Shown: positions 10,051 through 21,820 of the stretch, one piece after another
Position numbering within the stretch: the first letter of the stretch is position 1
How the letters are laid out: every line of letters begins with the position of its first letter
Source: Natranaerovirga hydrolytica
GTDB taxonomy: Bacteria > Bacillota > Clostridia > Lachnospirales > DSM-24629
Direction of reading: 5' to 3'
Length of the DNA stretch: 64,000 nt
Assembly: GCF_004339095.1 (NCBI RefSeq)
Contig: NZ_SMGQ01000011.1
Location: forward strand, 1,141,652-1,205,651
Notes under the pieces: model-generated
Databases searched by the model: none
The model's input: only the letters and a program-made list of their open reading frames with translations
What the model was told of the DNA's origin: nothing
Made by a program: the position numbers and the translations under genes

Positions 10051-11448
10051 TTATACTTGTAATTCTAATAATTTTTTATGAATGGCTTCTGCCGCTTGTT
10101 TACCTGCGCCCATTGCTAATATAACTGTTGCAGCGCCTGTTACGACATCTCCTCCAGCATATACATAATCCTTGCTGGTTTCCATTGTTTCTTCTTCTAC
10201 AATAATGCCACCCCAGTCTTCAACATTTAATCCTGTAGTGGTTTGTCTAATAAGAGGATTTGGACTTTGCCCTATTGCAATAACAACTGTATCAACTGAT
10301 AAAACAAATTCTGACCCTTCAACTGCCTTAGGTCTTCTTCTGCCAGAATCATCTGGTTCTCCAAGCTCCATTTTTATACATTCTAATCCTGTAACCCAAC
10401 CTTCATCATTTCCAATAATCTTAGTTGGGTTATTCAATAATTTTAAATCAATACCTTCTTCTTTTGCGTGATGAACTTCTTCTAATCTTGCAGGCAATTC
10501 TTCTTCACTTCTTCTATAGACAATATAAACATCTTCTGCACCTAATCTTAATGCTGTTCTAGCTGCATCCATTGCAACATTTCCGCCACCTACTACAGCT
10601 ACTTTTTTACCAATTTTAACTGGCGTTGGATTAGATGGAAAATCATATGCTTTCATTAAGTTAACCCTTGTTAAGAATTCATTGGCTGAATAAACCCCGT
10701 TAAGGTTCTCACCTTCTAAGCCAAGAAATTTAGGTAACCCTGCACCACTTCCAACAAAAACTGCTTTATAACCTTCTTCTAGCAATTCATCAACTGTAAT
10801 GGATCGACCCACAACAACGTTTTTATTAATCTCTACACCCATATCAATAATGGTTTGTACTTCTTTTGCCACAAGGGCTTTAGGCAATCTAAATTCAGGT
10901 ATTCCGTACATTAAAACACCACCCAGTTCATGAAGCGCTTCAAAAACAGTCACCTTATACCCTTTTTTAGCCAATTCACCTGCACAAGTTAAGCCAGCTG
11001 GTCCTGCACCAACCACTGCTACTTTAATATCCAGTTGCTCTATTTCTTCATTCTCTGTTTTTACATTTTCCATATAGTAATCTGCTACAAAACGTTCTAA
11101 TCTTCCAACACCCACAGCTTCGCCTTTTTTAGCTCTAACACATAGACCTTCACATTGGCTTTCTTGAGGACAGACCCGTCCACAAATTGCTGGTAAAGCA
11201 TTTTCTTTTGTAATGGTTTTATAAGCTTCTTCGATCTTACCTTCTTCCACTAACTTAATAAATTCTGGAATAGGCACATTAACTGGACATCCGCTCACAC
11301 AAGGCTTCGTTTTACATTGCAAACATCTTTTGGCTTCTTCTATGGCTTGTTCTAATGTATAGCCTAATGCTACTTCGTCAAAGTTTTTTCCTCTTTTGAT
11401 AGGATCTTGTTCTGGCATTTTTACTTTTTCTGAGCTCATATTAGGCAT
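10051..11448 (-). CDS. nfnB: NADPH-dependent GltA-like flavoprotein, NfnB subunit
   Basis: 465 aa, the length of homotetrameric GltA/NfnB proteins. The N-terminal domain binds two [4Fe-4S] clusters (CLQCKTKPCVSGCPV near 40-55; CGRVCPQESQCEGLC near 95-110). Two dinucleotide folds follow: AVVGAGPAGLTCAGE for FAD and VAVVGGGNVAMDAAR for NADPH. It overlaps nfnA by 8 bases. This pairing, rather than a glutamate synthase large subunit, points to the electron-bifurcating NADH-dependent ferredoxin:NADP+ oxidoreductase. It is often annotated gltA; a stand-alone glutamate synthase small subunit is the alternative. Confidence 0.88.
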   Translation of the reverse strand: MPNMSSEKVKMPEQDPIKRGKNFDEVALGYTLEQAIEEAKRCLQCKTKPCVSGCPVNVPIPEFIKLVEEGKIEEAYKTITKENALPAICGRVCPQESQCEGLCVRAKKGEAVGVGRLERFVADYYMENVKTENEEIEQLDIKVAVVGAGPAGLTCAGELAKKGYKVTVFEALHELGGVLMYGIPEFRLPKALVAKEVQTIIDMGVEINKNVVVGRSITVDELLEEGYKAVFVGSGAGLPKFLGLEGENLNGVYSANEFLTRVNLMKAYDFPSNPTPVKIGKKVAVVGGGNVAMDAARTALRLGAEDVYIVYRRSEEELPARLEEVHHAKEEGIDLKLLNNPTKIIGNDEGWVTGLECIKMELGEPDDSGRRRPKAVEGSEFVLSVDTVVIAIGQSPNPLIRQTTTGLNVEDWGGIIVEEETMETSKDYVYAGGDVVTGAATVILAMGAGKQAAEAIHKKLLELQV

Positions 11449-12280
11449 TTTTCTGTCCTCCTTCTAGTCCAACTCGACAAACATGATCTTCTTGGTCTCT
11501 GTACATATTTTGTCTTCTCATACATTCATCAAAATCTACTAATAAGCCGTCAAAATCAGGACCATCTACACAAGCAAATTTTGTTTCGTCTCCAACTGTT
11601 ACACGACACCCGCCACACATTCCTGTTCCATCAATCATAACAGGATTCAATGATACTGCTGTTGGAATATTAAGTGGCTTTGTAATACTTACAACTGCTT
11701 TCATCATAATTAATGGACCTATAGCAATGACTTCCTCGTATTGCTCACCATTATCTAATAAATCATTTAATACATCTGTTACAAATCCTTTTTTGCCTTT
11801 TGAACCATCGTTGGTAGCAAAGTATATGTTATGACATATTTTTTTAAACTCATCTTCTAATATTATGTACTCATCAGAACGTCCACCGATGATAACATCT
11901 ACTTCTACACCCATTTCGTGTAATTTTTTAATCTGTGGATATAAAGGTGCTGCTCCTACGCCACCTGCTATTCCTAATACTCTTTTATGTTTTTTTAATT
12001 CAGATGGTTGACCTAAAGGTCCAACAAAGTCTTTTACACTCTCTCCAATTTCTTTTGTTCTTAAGACTTGTGTAGAATACCCTACAACTTGGTAGATTAT
12101 TGTAACAGTATCTTCTTCTCTGTCATAATCTGCAATGGTTAATGGTATACGCTCACTATTATCATCTGCTCTTAAAATGATGAATTGACCTGGTTCGCAC
12201 TTTCTTGATACAAATGGCGCTTTAACAACCATTAAATCTACATCTTTATTTAATTGTCTTTTATCTACTATTTTATACAT
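11441..12280 (-). CDS. nfnA: FAD/NAD-binding [2Fe-2S] subunit NfnA (SudB-like)
   Basis: 279 aa, dihydroorotate-dehydrogenase electron-transfer-subunit family. It has a FAD-binding beta barrel (about 1-95, with ERIPLTIADYD), an NAD-binding half (GIAGGVGAAPLYPQ near 105), and a C-terminal [2Fe-2S] site with Cys residues in GTGMCGGCRVTVG and KFACVDGP. Together with NfnB it should couple NADH and reduced ferredoxin oxidation to NADP+ reduction in the cytoplasm. gdhA lies directly upstream on the same strand and, if NADPH-dependent, would use the NADPH. Confidence 0.88.
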   Translation of the reverse strand: MYKIVDKRQLNKDVDLMVVKAPFVSRKCEPGQFIILRADDNSERIPLTIADYDREEDTVTIIYQVVGYSTQVLRTKEIGESVKDFVGPLGQPSELKKHKRVLGIAGGVGAAPLYPQIKKLHEMGVEVDVIIGGRSDEYIILEDEFKKICHNIYFATNDGSKGKKGFVTDVLNDLLDNGEQYEEVIAIGPLIMMKAVVSITKPLNIPTAVSLNPVMIDGTGMCGGCRVTVGDETKFACVDGPDFDGLLVDFDECMRRQNMYRDQEDHVCRVGLEGGQKNA

Positions 12281-12384
12281 GATTCACAACCTCACAAAAA
12301 CTATTATTTTATACTATCATACACAAAAAAACTGGTTTATACAAGGTTTTAAGGCCTATATATAATTATTACCATTTATTTTGT

Positions 12385-12428
12385 GATACTACAATAAAAG
12401 TGTGCAAGCACACTTTTATTGTAGTATC
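12385..12428. terminator. Perfect 21-bp hairpin, 2-base loop
   Basis: Bases 12385-12405 are the exact inverted repeat of 12408-12428, with only AA between them (core AAAAGTGTGC AA GCACACTTTT). It lies between gdhA and nfnA and probably ends or attenuates the gdhA transcript, although no strong U tract follows on the minus strand. Confidence 0.6.
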
Positions 12429-12459
12429 AATCATTTTTATACCTATTTATTTCGTATGA

Positions 12460-12503
12460 ATAACAAGAAAGCTTGTTTAAACAAACAAACTTTCTTGTTA
12501 TTA
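12460..12503. repeat. Second hairpin between gdhA and nfnA
   Basis: AATAACAAGAAAG and CTTTCTTGTTATT pair over 13 bp, and the enclosed sequence contains the smaller palindrome TTGTTTAAACAA. It could be a terminator or a processing site. Confidence 0.5.
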
Positions 12504-12539
12504 TTTTAAGCTTTAAATGACTTAATTTAAGATTAACTT

Positions 12540-12620
12540 GTAACATACCTTTTGCCCAGACAAGAGGCACAAAATTCGCTGAAAGTAGTATTCTCAAATC
12601 CTTTCCAGCAAGTTTCCTTT
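12540..12620 (-). repeat. Dispersed two-hairpin repeat, copy A (truncated)
   Basis: Matches the family consensus at GAGGCACAAAATTCGCTGAA and at CTCAAATCCTTTCCAGCAAG, but the 3' arm of the long palindrome is missing. It lies 14 bases past the gdhA stop codon. Confidence 0.65.
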
Positions 12621-12633
12621 TTACATTTTTATA

Positions 12634-14001
<1,368 letters not shown>

Positions 14002-14184
14002 TTAAATTTATTTTAAAAGTGTGTAACACTTTTAGAAATATCTTCTTCTTTTTATACTTATTATATGTGTAAACATAACTTTTTAACGCTATTTGTCTTA
14101 TTAGACTAATTACTCGACTTTACTAAATCAAAAATTTTATTTTTATACATTTTGTTTTAGTGTCATGACGTTTTACACTTTATC

Positions 14185-14214
14185 ATTATAAAGCAAAAAC
14201 ACAATATATTGCAA
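14185..14214 (-). promoter_or_regulatory. Putative promoter of gdhA
   Basis: Minus-strand TTGCAA (14209-14214) and TATAAT (14185-14190) are separated by 18 bases, giving a leader of about 200 bases before gdhA. Confidence 0.45.
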
Positions 14215-14290
14215 GTCGTTTTTTATTAAATTTCATATCTGTATAATTTAACTATAATTACCTTTTTAATTTTGTATAGATTGTATATAA

Positions 14291-14319
14291 AAAAAAAGCT
14301 GACTGAGTCAGCTTTTTTT
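14291..14319. terminator. Terminator of groES-groEL
   Basis: The stem AAAAAAAGCTGAC / GTCAGCTTTTTTT with a 3-base loop ends 4 bases before the groEL stop codon region. It has A and T runs on both sides, so it can act in both directions. Confidence 0.85.
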
Positions 14320-14322
14320 CTA

Positions 14323-15963
<1,641 letters not shown>

Positions 15964-15971
15964 TTATTTAA

Positions 15972-16259
15972 TTATTCTACTATTGCTAATATATCACTTT
16001 GCTTTACAATTATATATTCTTCATCTAAGTTTAATTTCACATCTGTTCCTGCATACTTGGAGTAAATGATTTTGTCTCCAACTTTGACTTGCATTTTGAC
16101 TTCTTTACCATCAACCATTCCACCTGGACCAACAGCTACTACTTCTGCTTCCTGTGGCTTTTCTTGTGCTTGGTTAGGTAATACAATCCCTGATTTTGTA
16201 GTTTCTTTTGCTTCTAATTGTTTGATAACAACTCTGTCACCTAAAGGTACTAATTTCAT
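15972..16259 (-). CDS. groES: Co-chaperonin GroES
   Basis: 95 aa, normal length. It starts MKLVPLGDRVVIKQLE, carries the mobile loop region (ETTKSGIVLPNQAQEKPQ), and ends with YIIVKQSDILAIV. It caps the GroEL ring. First gene of the groESL operon; ATG 16259 follows AAAGGAGG. A perfect CIRCE operator lies 41 bases upstream, so HrcA repression is expected, although hrcA is not in this window. Confidence 0.98.
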   Translation of the reverse strand: MKLVPLGDRVVIKQLEAKETTKSGIVLPNQAQEKPQEAEVVAVGPGGMVDGKEVKMQVKVGDKIIYSKYAGTDVKLNLDEEYIIVKQSDILAIVE

Positions 16260-16299
16260 TTTTATGAACCTCCTTTAAAAATATCTATCCTATTTTTTG

Positions 16300-16326
16300 T
16301 TAGCACTCTTTATAGATGAGTGCTAA
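16300..16326. promoter_or_regulatory. CIRCE operator (HrcA binding site)
   Basis: TTAGCACTC - 9 bases - GAGTGCTAA, an exact match to the consensus inverted repeat, placed just upstream of groES. This is the known heat-shock operator for HrcA. Confidence 0.97.
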
Positions 16327-16492
16327 TTTCAATTATAATATTATTAAAATCATAATCTTTATGCAAACCTCTCAATCAGTCAAATTTTACATTTATTGGC
16401 TTTTATTTCTAATTAAGTCTTCTTATCTCTTTTTCTCTTCATTTTATATATTTTTTCACGGCAATCCATTCTTTTTTTTATCCGCTATCGTT

Positions 16493-18358
16493 CTAAACCA
16501 AATAGCGTATTACTTCTTCTATATTTGTAATAGGCTGATTACATTGATTGCCCTTACATATATAATAAGTCACTTGATCATCTATAGCTTTTTTATCTTT
16601 TAAGGATGGATTGATATCCTCTAACAAATCTTTAGGGGTTGTTACAATTAAACTGGTATAATTTATGTTATGATCTAGCAAATCTTTAATCTCATCTATT
16701 GATTTGTTTTCATCTGGTAAAGAAATTACAATATCAACACTCTCACTAGACATTAATAAATAACTAGTCAATGCAAAAGTATATGAAACAGGTGATGATA
16801 TTATTACATCATAATGTTTGGCAAAAAACTCATATATGTTTTCTTCTTTTTTATAATCTCCTGTTATACGAGCTATTTTCAACATGACATAAAGGGCTAC
16901 TGAATTACCTGATGGCAACGCTCCATCGTATAAATTTTTAGGTCGAATGCCTAATTGGTCTTGTTTTTTTGATGTCATAAAGTAGCTATTGGATTGATTG
17001 TCATAATGTTCTTCATTCATTTTTCCAGCTATTTTCAGTGCATATCTTAGATAGTCTTGATCAAAAGTTCCTTCGTATAGTTCAAGCAATCCCCAAATAA
17101 AAAACGCATAATCGTCTAAGTAAGATTCTTCTTTCACTTCTTGATCTCGAAATCTAACATACACTTGTCCTGTTTTTTGATTGGTTAAATGCTCTAATAT
17201 AAAGTTGGCACTTTTTTTAGCTGCATCCACATATTCTTTTCTTCCAAAAATTTTCCCTGCATAAGCAATAGAAGCAATCATTAGCCCATTCCAAGATGTT
17301 AAAATCTTATCGTCTTTATAAGGATGTATTCTTTTTTCTCTATGTTGAAAAAGCATCTCTTTAGAATGGTATATTTGTTTGTCCTCAAATTGTTTTTTTA
17401 CTTCCTTTGAATCTTTATGAATGAGGTTAAGAATATTTTTCCCTTCAAAATTGCCTTGTGGACTCACATTAAATGCTTCTATAAATTCTGTTCCATTTTC
17501 TTTTCCTAATATATCTATGACCTCTTGATAATCCCATAGATAAAATAACCCTTCTACACCTTCTGAATCTGCATCTTCTGCACTATAAAATCCACCTTCA
17601 CTACTTTGCATATCTCTTAATACATAAGTAATAATTTGATTGGCTATGGTTTTATACGTTTCATCTTGAGTCATTTGATAATATTTAGCGTATACATAAA
17701 TTAATAGTGCATTATCATATAACATTTTTTCAAAATGAGGAACCAACCATTCTGAATCTGTTGAATATCTAGAAAACCCTCCACCTAAATGATCAAATAT
17801 ACCACCTTTATACATGTTTTCTAATGTTATTTCTACCATCTCTTTTGCTTTATCCTCTTGGTGTATGTTATTATAATATTCCAAATAAAGTAATGCTTGA
17901 GGCATTGGAAACTTAGGTACATTGGAAAAACCACCGTATTGATTTTCAAAACTTTCTTCTAATTGATTATAAGCCTTATGCAGAACATCTTTGTTGAAAT
18001 CTTTTTTTTCTAATGTATTTTCGTTATGTTTTTGTAATGCTGCTCTAATACGCTCTCCATTTTTTACTAATGATTTTTCATCTTCATCCCACGCTTTGTT
18101 AATGTTTTCTAATAACTCTATAAAGCCCATACTGCCAAATTTATTGTGTTTTGGAAAATAAGTGCCTGCATAAAAAGGCAACTTATCAGGTGTTAAAAAC
18201 ACACTTAAAGGCCATCCTCCTGTGCCTGTTAATGCTTGGCACACTTCCATATAAATATGGTCCACATCTGGTTTTTCCTCTCTATCTACCTTGATAGATA
18301 TAAAGTATTCATTAAGTATCTTGGCAACTTCTTCATCTTCAAAAGATTCTTTTTCCAT
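16493..18358 (-). pseudogene. yyaL: YyaL-type DUF255 protein, 3' portion of a split gene
   Basis: The long 3' part (621 codons from the first internal Met) of a gene for a thioredoxin-fold/glycosidase-like protein (DUF255, SPATA20 family; exact function unknown). It contains ESFEDEEVAKILNEYFISIKVDREEKPD and the GGWPLSVFLTPD region, then an (alpha/alpha)6 barrel. The family's N-terminus, with its TCHWCH thioredoxin-like site, should precede this. The codons for TCHWCHVM are still there, but they follow a foreign 17-base stretch that shifts the frame and are preceded by an in-frame TAG. The gene is split at 18366-18379 by the integrative element, so it is probably non-functional unless translation restarts at Met 18358. 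Confidence 0.85.
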
Positions 18359-18365
18359 AACATGA

Positions 18366-18379
18366 CACCAATGACAAGT
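18366..18379. repeat. Left attachment site repeat
   Basis: CACCAATGACAAGT, identical to 24465-24478. Outside it the sequence continues as the 3' part of yyaL; inside it is the arm TCTTTGAATA. Confidence 0.8.
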
Positions 18380-18393
18380 TCTTTGAATACAGG

Positions 18394-18555
18394 TCAGCTA
18401 TAGCCAATAGATAAGAAGCTAGGCTTGTCTTGTTGCCTAGCTTGTATAAATGCATCTTCACACCATGGAAACCAGTTCACAGGATTATAAGCATGTTGTA
18501 AAAGGTATGGAGACTTTTCATCTATTAGTCTATTGGCTGTTTTGTTAGTTGACAT
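18394..18555 (-). pseudogene. Element-borne diverged 5' end of a yyaL gene
   Basis: 53 codons from ATG 18553-18555, after a good AAAGGTGG site, encoding a normal YyaL N-terminus: [20 protein letters not shown], then WFPW and FLSIGYS. It stops at TGA 18394-18396 exactly where the family continues with TCHWCH. Removing the 17 bases between this TGA and the left repeat would fuse it in frame to the 3' portion. It differs from the right-hand copy (24464-24643) at many residues, so it is from another source and is not a recent duplicate. It may once have restored the interrupted gene. Confidence 0.8.
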
Positions 18556-18846
18556 GCTGGCATCACCACCTTTCATAGTTTAAAATTTATTTTTATATAT
18601 TATTATTCCTTTACTATTATTTCAAATAAGTAATTATATATTCAGTTTCAATATGTAATAGAAGTATAACTGTAATTAATTTATATAATAATATTGTAAG
18701 GAATATATGTTCTGTGATATAATTAAATTCCTACATAAATGAATTATTTTACTCAAACTTATTGACTTTTTTTGGACAAACATTCATAATAACCATTATA
18801 AAAGTTAAAATAATATTTAACTCTAATAAAGGGATGTGGAATAAAC
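18556..18846. other. AT-rich divergent intergenic region
   Basis: About 290 very AT-rich bases between the yyaL 5' fragment (minus) and the methyltransferase gene (plus). It holds the methyltransferase promoter and a palindrome downstream of it. Nothing else recognisable. Confidence 0.6.
18762..18821 (+). promoter_or_regulatory. Methyltransferase promoter with a possible operator palindrome
   Basis: TTGACT (18762-18767) and CATAAT (18785-18790) are 17 bases apart. The palindrome GTTAAAATAATATTTAAC (18804-18821) lies between the -10 box and the start codon. It is where a regulator such as the methyltransferase's own HTH domain could bind. The regulatory role is inferred. Confidence 0.5.
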
Positions 18847-20184
18847 TTGTATACTATTAGTAAAGAGAAAGTAAGAATACATATGAAAAAACATGGAGTA
18901 ACTACACAAAAGAAATTAGCTGAGCAATTGGGCATCAGCAAGAATCAGCTATCAATGATGCTTTCACCTAATTTTAATCCTATTAAAACTAATGCTCTAA
19001 AATTATGTGAGGCTTTAAATGTAAATTTTGAGGATATTATTGAATCTGAACAATTTGAGCCTTTTGTAGGTTCAGAAATCCTTGGAGAACATACACAGGA
19101 TGAGAAATTTAATGTAGATGATTACCAAGGTCATGATTTTGTAGATATTAGAGGTATTACAGCTCATAAAGATTATTCTGTTGTAGAATTATTTGCAGGA
19201 GCAGGTGGCTTAGCTCTTGGACTTGAAATGGCAGGTTTTCATTCTAAAGGTCTAGTAGAGCTTGATAAATATGCATGTCAAACATTAAGAACAAATAGAC
19301 CTAAATGGAATGTAATTGAAAAGGATATAATTCAAGTAGTAGAGCAAGGTATTAGAAACTATGTAGATATTTCTATTGGGGAACTTGACTTGCTTTCTGG
19401 GGGCTATCCTTGTCAAGCTTTTAGCTATGCAGGAAAGAAAATGGGTCTATCTGATGCAAGAGGTACAATGTTCTATTATTATGCTCAGGCTTTAAAACAA
19501 CTTTTACCTAAAATGTTCTTAGCTGAAAATGTAAGAGGGCTTGTAAACCATGAAAATGGTAGAACATTATCATTAATGTTAAAGGTATTTTCTGATATTG
19601 GTTATACAGTAAAATGGCATGTACTAAGGGCTTTAGATTATGATGTAGCTCAGAAAAGAGAGAGAATAGCTCTTGTAGGGATAAGAAATGATTTGGTTGA
19701 TAATTACGATTTAAGTTATTCTTTTCCTAAGCCATATGGTTATGAGCTTGTTTTAAGGGATGTTTTAAAAGATGTGCCTAAATCAGATGGAGCTAAGTAT
19801 CCTGAGTATAAAAAGAAGGTGTTAGCCCTTGTACCTCAAGGTGGTTATTGGAGAGACTTACCTGATGATATAGCTCAAGAATATATGGGGAAAAGCTATT
19901 ATTCAGGTGGTGGTAGAACAGGAATGGCAAGAAGAATATCATGGGATGAACCTTCCTTAACATTAACTTGTTCCCCTGCTCAAAAACAAACTGAGAGATG
20001 TCACCCAGATGAAACCAGACCTTTTACAGTAAGAGAATATGCAAGAATACAAAGTTTCCCAGATACTTGGCAATTTGACTGCTCTACCCCTAATGCTTAT
20101 AAACAAATTGGAAATGCTGTTCCTGTAAATATGGCTAAAGCTGTAGGGTCATCTATTGTGAATATTTTAAATCAAATCAAATAA
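18847..20184 (+). CDS. DNA (cytosine-5-)-methyltransferase with N-terminal HTH domain
   Basis: 445 aa. Residues 1-65 form an XRE-like helix-turn-helix (TTQKKLAEQLGISKNQLSMM), as in M.SsoII/M.EcoRII-type enzymes that regulate their own operon. The C5-methylase domain follows with the ordered motifs: I (VVELFAGAGGLALGLEMAG), IV with the catalytic Cys (LLSGGYPCQAFSYAGKK), VI (FLAENVRGL), VIII (AQKRERIALVG), and IX-X (YKQIGNAVPVNMAKAV). The form of motif IV and the partner nuclease suggest a GGNCC-like target, but this is a guess. The start is TTG 18847 with AAGGGATG upstream; ATG 18883 would remove part of the HTH. It converges with the endonuclease gene. Confidence 0.92.
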   Translation: MYTISKEKVRIHMKKHGVTTQKKLAEQLGISKNQLSMMLSPNFNPIKTNALKLCEALNVNFEDIIESEQFEPFVGSEILGEHTQDEKFNVDDYQGHDFVDIRGITAHKDYSVVELFAGAGGLALGLEMAGFHSKGLVELDKYACQTLRTNRPKWNVIEKDIIQVVEQGIRNYVDISIGELDLLSGGYPCQAFSYAGKKMGLSDARGTMFYYYAQALKQLLPKMFLAENVRGLVNHENGRTLSLMLKVFSDIGYTVKWHVLRALDYDVAQKRERIALVGIRNDLVDNYDLSYSFPKPYGYELVLRDVLKDVPKSDGAKYPEYKKKVLALVPQGGYWRDLPDDIAQEYMGKSYYSGGGRTGMARRISWDEPSLTLTCSPAQKQTERCHPDETRPFTVREYARIQSFPDTWQFDCSTPNAYKQIGNAVPVNMAKAVGSSIVNILNQIK

Positions 20185-20194
20185 TGAAAACATG

Positions 20195-20219
20195 CAATAA
20201 AAATGGGGGTACAATTATA
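20195..20219. terminator. Left half of a terminator split by the IS, plus left target duplication
   Basis: 20195-20212 (CAATAAAAA followed by GGGG and TAC) pairs with 21802-21817 (GTA, CCC, TTTTTATTG). Joined without the IS, they give a bidirectional terminator with an AATTATA loop between the two convergent genes. TACAATTATA at 20210-20219 is the left target-site duplication. Confidence 0.7.
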
Positions 20220-21791
20220 CAATGTCATTAAGTTAAGATGACACCTCAAAGAGTAGTGTATGTAGGAAATACGTACCCTGCTCTTTTTTTTGTGCAAAAA
20301 AATAAAATAAAGGTTGACAAATAGCCAAAAATTTGCGGCGAAGCCCCTTGAATATAGGAGGTGACGTGATGAATATACACGCAAATAAAATGAAGAATCA
20401 CATCTTTGATATCTTATCAGAAATGAAAAAAACACCTGATAGATTCACTAATTATGAAGGAGGTTTATTTTATCTTTTGGGAGCAATAGTTTAGGATATG
20501 AAATCGGAGAGTTTTTCGAATATAAAGAAGGATTCCCTACGGTTTCAGCATTTGTCCAGCAGAGAAAAAAGTTAAATTATAGGGCATTAGAATATTTACT
20601 ACACGAGTTTAATAAGCGCACAGAACCAGAGCCAAAATTATTTAAAAATTACCGTTTATTAGCCATTGATGGCAGTGATCTAAGCCTTCCGTACAATCCG
20701 CTGGAAGGAAACGTCATCGGAACAAACCATTTTTCTACCTTGCACTTAAATGCAATGTACGATATATGTAACAAACGTTTTGTAGATGTAATTGTACAGA
20801 AGGGCTTAAAGGAAAATGAATGTGGCGCCGCTTGTGACCTAGTAGATCGTGTTACTGAACAATATCCAGCTATTATTATGGCGGATCGCGGGTATGAGAA
20901 CTATAACTTATTCGCGCATGTAGAAGAACGATTGTTTGACTATGTGATACGAGTGAAAGACAGAAATAGCAATGGTATACTTTCTGGAATTGACTTGCCT
21001 GAGTCAGAAGAATTTGATATTACAAAACAGGTTGTTATCACAAGACATTCGACTGGGCCGGTTGCTATTAATCCAAAGAAATATAAATATCTTTCTAAAG
21101 GAAACCGATTTGACTTCATTGAGAATAGTAAAAGTCCCGACTATGAATTAACAATACGATTTGTTAGGTTTAAACTGACAGATGATACCTATTAAACACT
21201 CGCAACAAGTCTTTCAGAAACAGATTTTACAGCGGAAGATTTAAAAGAATTATACAATCAAAGATGGGGAATCGAAACAGGATTTCGAGAAGTGAAATAT
21301 ATACTTGGGCTTTCTGCTTTTCATTCAAAACAAGAGAATTCCATACTTCAGGAAGTGTATGCTCGGTTACTGATGTATAACTATAGCATGAGCATAACGA
21401 TGGAAATACAACCAAATGAAAAAGACCGCAGATATCAGCTGCAGGTCAATTTCACGCAGGCTACTAAAATCTGTCTACACTTTTTTAAGTATAGAGGAAA
21501 AGAGCCTCCATATGATATTGAAGCAACAATCTTGCGGTTTATTCTTCCCATCAGACCAAACCGACAGCGGCAACGAACAGCCGCTGGAACAAGTGTTGTT
21601 TCCTTCAATTATAGATTAACATAATTAAAATAATATACAAGCTTTTTTCTCCTTCCACAACGAAGGAGCTTTTGTGATGTAGAAAAATATGTTGTATAAA
21701 ATCAAAAGAATCCCAACTGATATTTATTTTGTCAAAAATATCGGTTGGGCTAATGTCTCAGCAAGGGCAATGTCCTAACTTAATGACATTG
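20220..21791 (+). mobile_element. IS4-family insertion sequence (defective)
   Basis: 1572 bases with 16-bp perfect terminal inverted repeats, CAATGTCATTAAGTTA at 20220-20235 and its complement at 21776-21791. They are flanked by a 10-bp direct repeat, TACAATTATA (20210-20219 and 21792-21801), in the 10-12 bp size range of IS4/IS231 relatives. A hairpin with a T run near 20250-20290 precedes the transposase, as in IS231 where it shields against read-in transcription. Two more hairpins follow the gene (near 21650 and 21710-21750). The transposase is broken, so it can move only if helped in trans. Confidence 0.88.
20369..21624 (+). pseudogene. IS4-family transposase, inactivated
   Basis: A DDE transposase reading frame with two lesions. 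It opens at ATG 20369 after AGGAGGTGA and runs about 40 codons. A frameshift near 20475 then moves it to the frame reading SLGYEIGEFFEYK. An in-frame TAA at 21193-21195 interrupts it again. The catalytic signatures are all recognisable: first Asp in LAIDGSDLSLP, second Asp in IIMADRGYENY, and the IS4 Y-2-R-3-E-6-K signature in YNQRWGIETGFREVKY. Sequencing error could explain one lesion but two make decay more likely. Confidence 0.88.
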
Positions 21792-21817
21792 TACAATTAT
21801 AGTATCCCTTTTTATTG
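21792..21817. terminator. Right target duplication and right half of the split terminator
   Basis: TACAATTATA (21792-21801) repeats the left flank of the IS. 21802-21817 is the complementary arm of the terminator whose left arm is at 20195-20212. The endonuclease stop codon is only 3 bases further on. Confidence 0.7.
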
Positions 21818-21820
21818 TTA

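Larger units (their letters stand above)
12281..12633. other. 353-base gap between gdhA and nfnA with two long hairpins and a repeat copy
   Basis: No gene is visible. In gene direction the gap starts with a truncated copy of the dispersed repeat (about 12540-12620). Then comes a hairpin at 12460-12503 (AATAACAAGAAAG / CTTTCTTGTTATT with a further TTGTTTAAACAA palindrome inside), then a perfect 21-bp hairpin at 12385-12428. The nfnA ribosome binding site is at the left end. Confidence 0.7.

Noticed and set aside
10051-12280. Glutamate synthase small subunit plus dihydroorotate dehydrogenase subunit as unrelated genes
   Set aside because: The overlap of the two genes and their cluster-binding motifs fit NfnAB better, and neither gltB-large nor pyrD is adjacent.
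18759-18941. 60-codon minus-strand frame over the methyltransferase start
   Set aside because: It overlaps the promoter and HTH coding region, has no ribosome binding site and no recognisable protein features.
20369-20520. Programmed frameshifting in the IS transposase
   Set aside because: IS4-family transposases are single frames, and a later in-frame stop shows that the gene is simply decayed.
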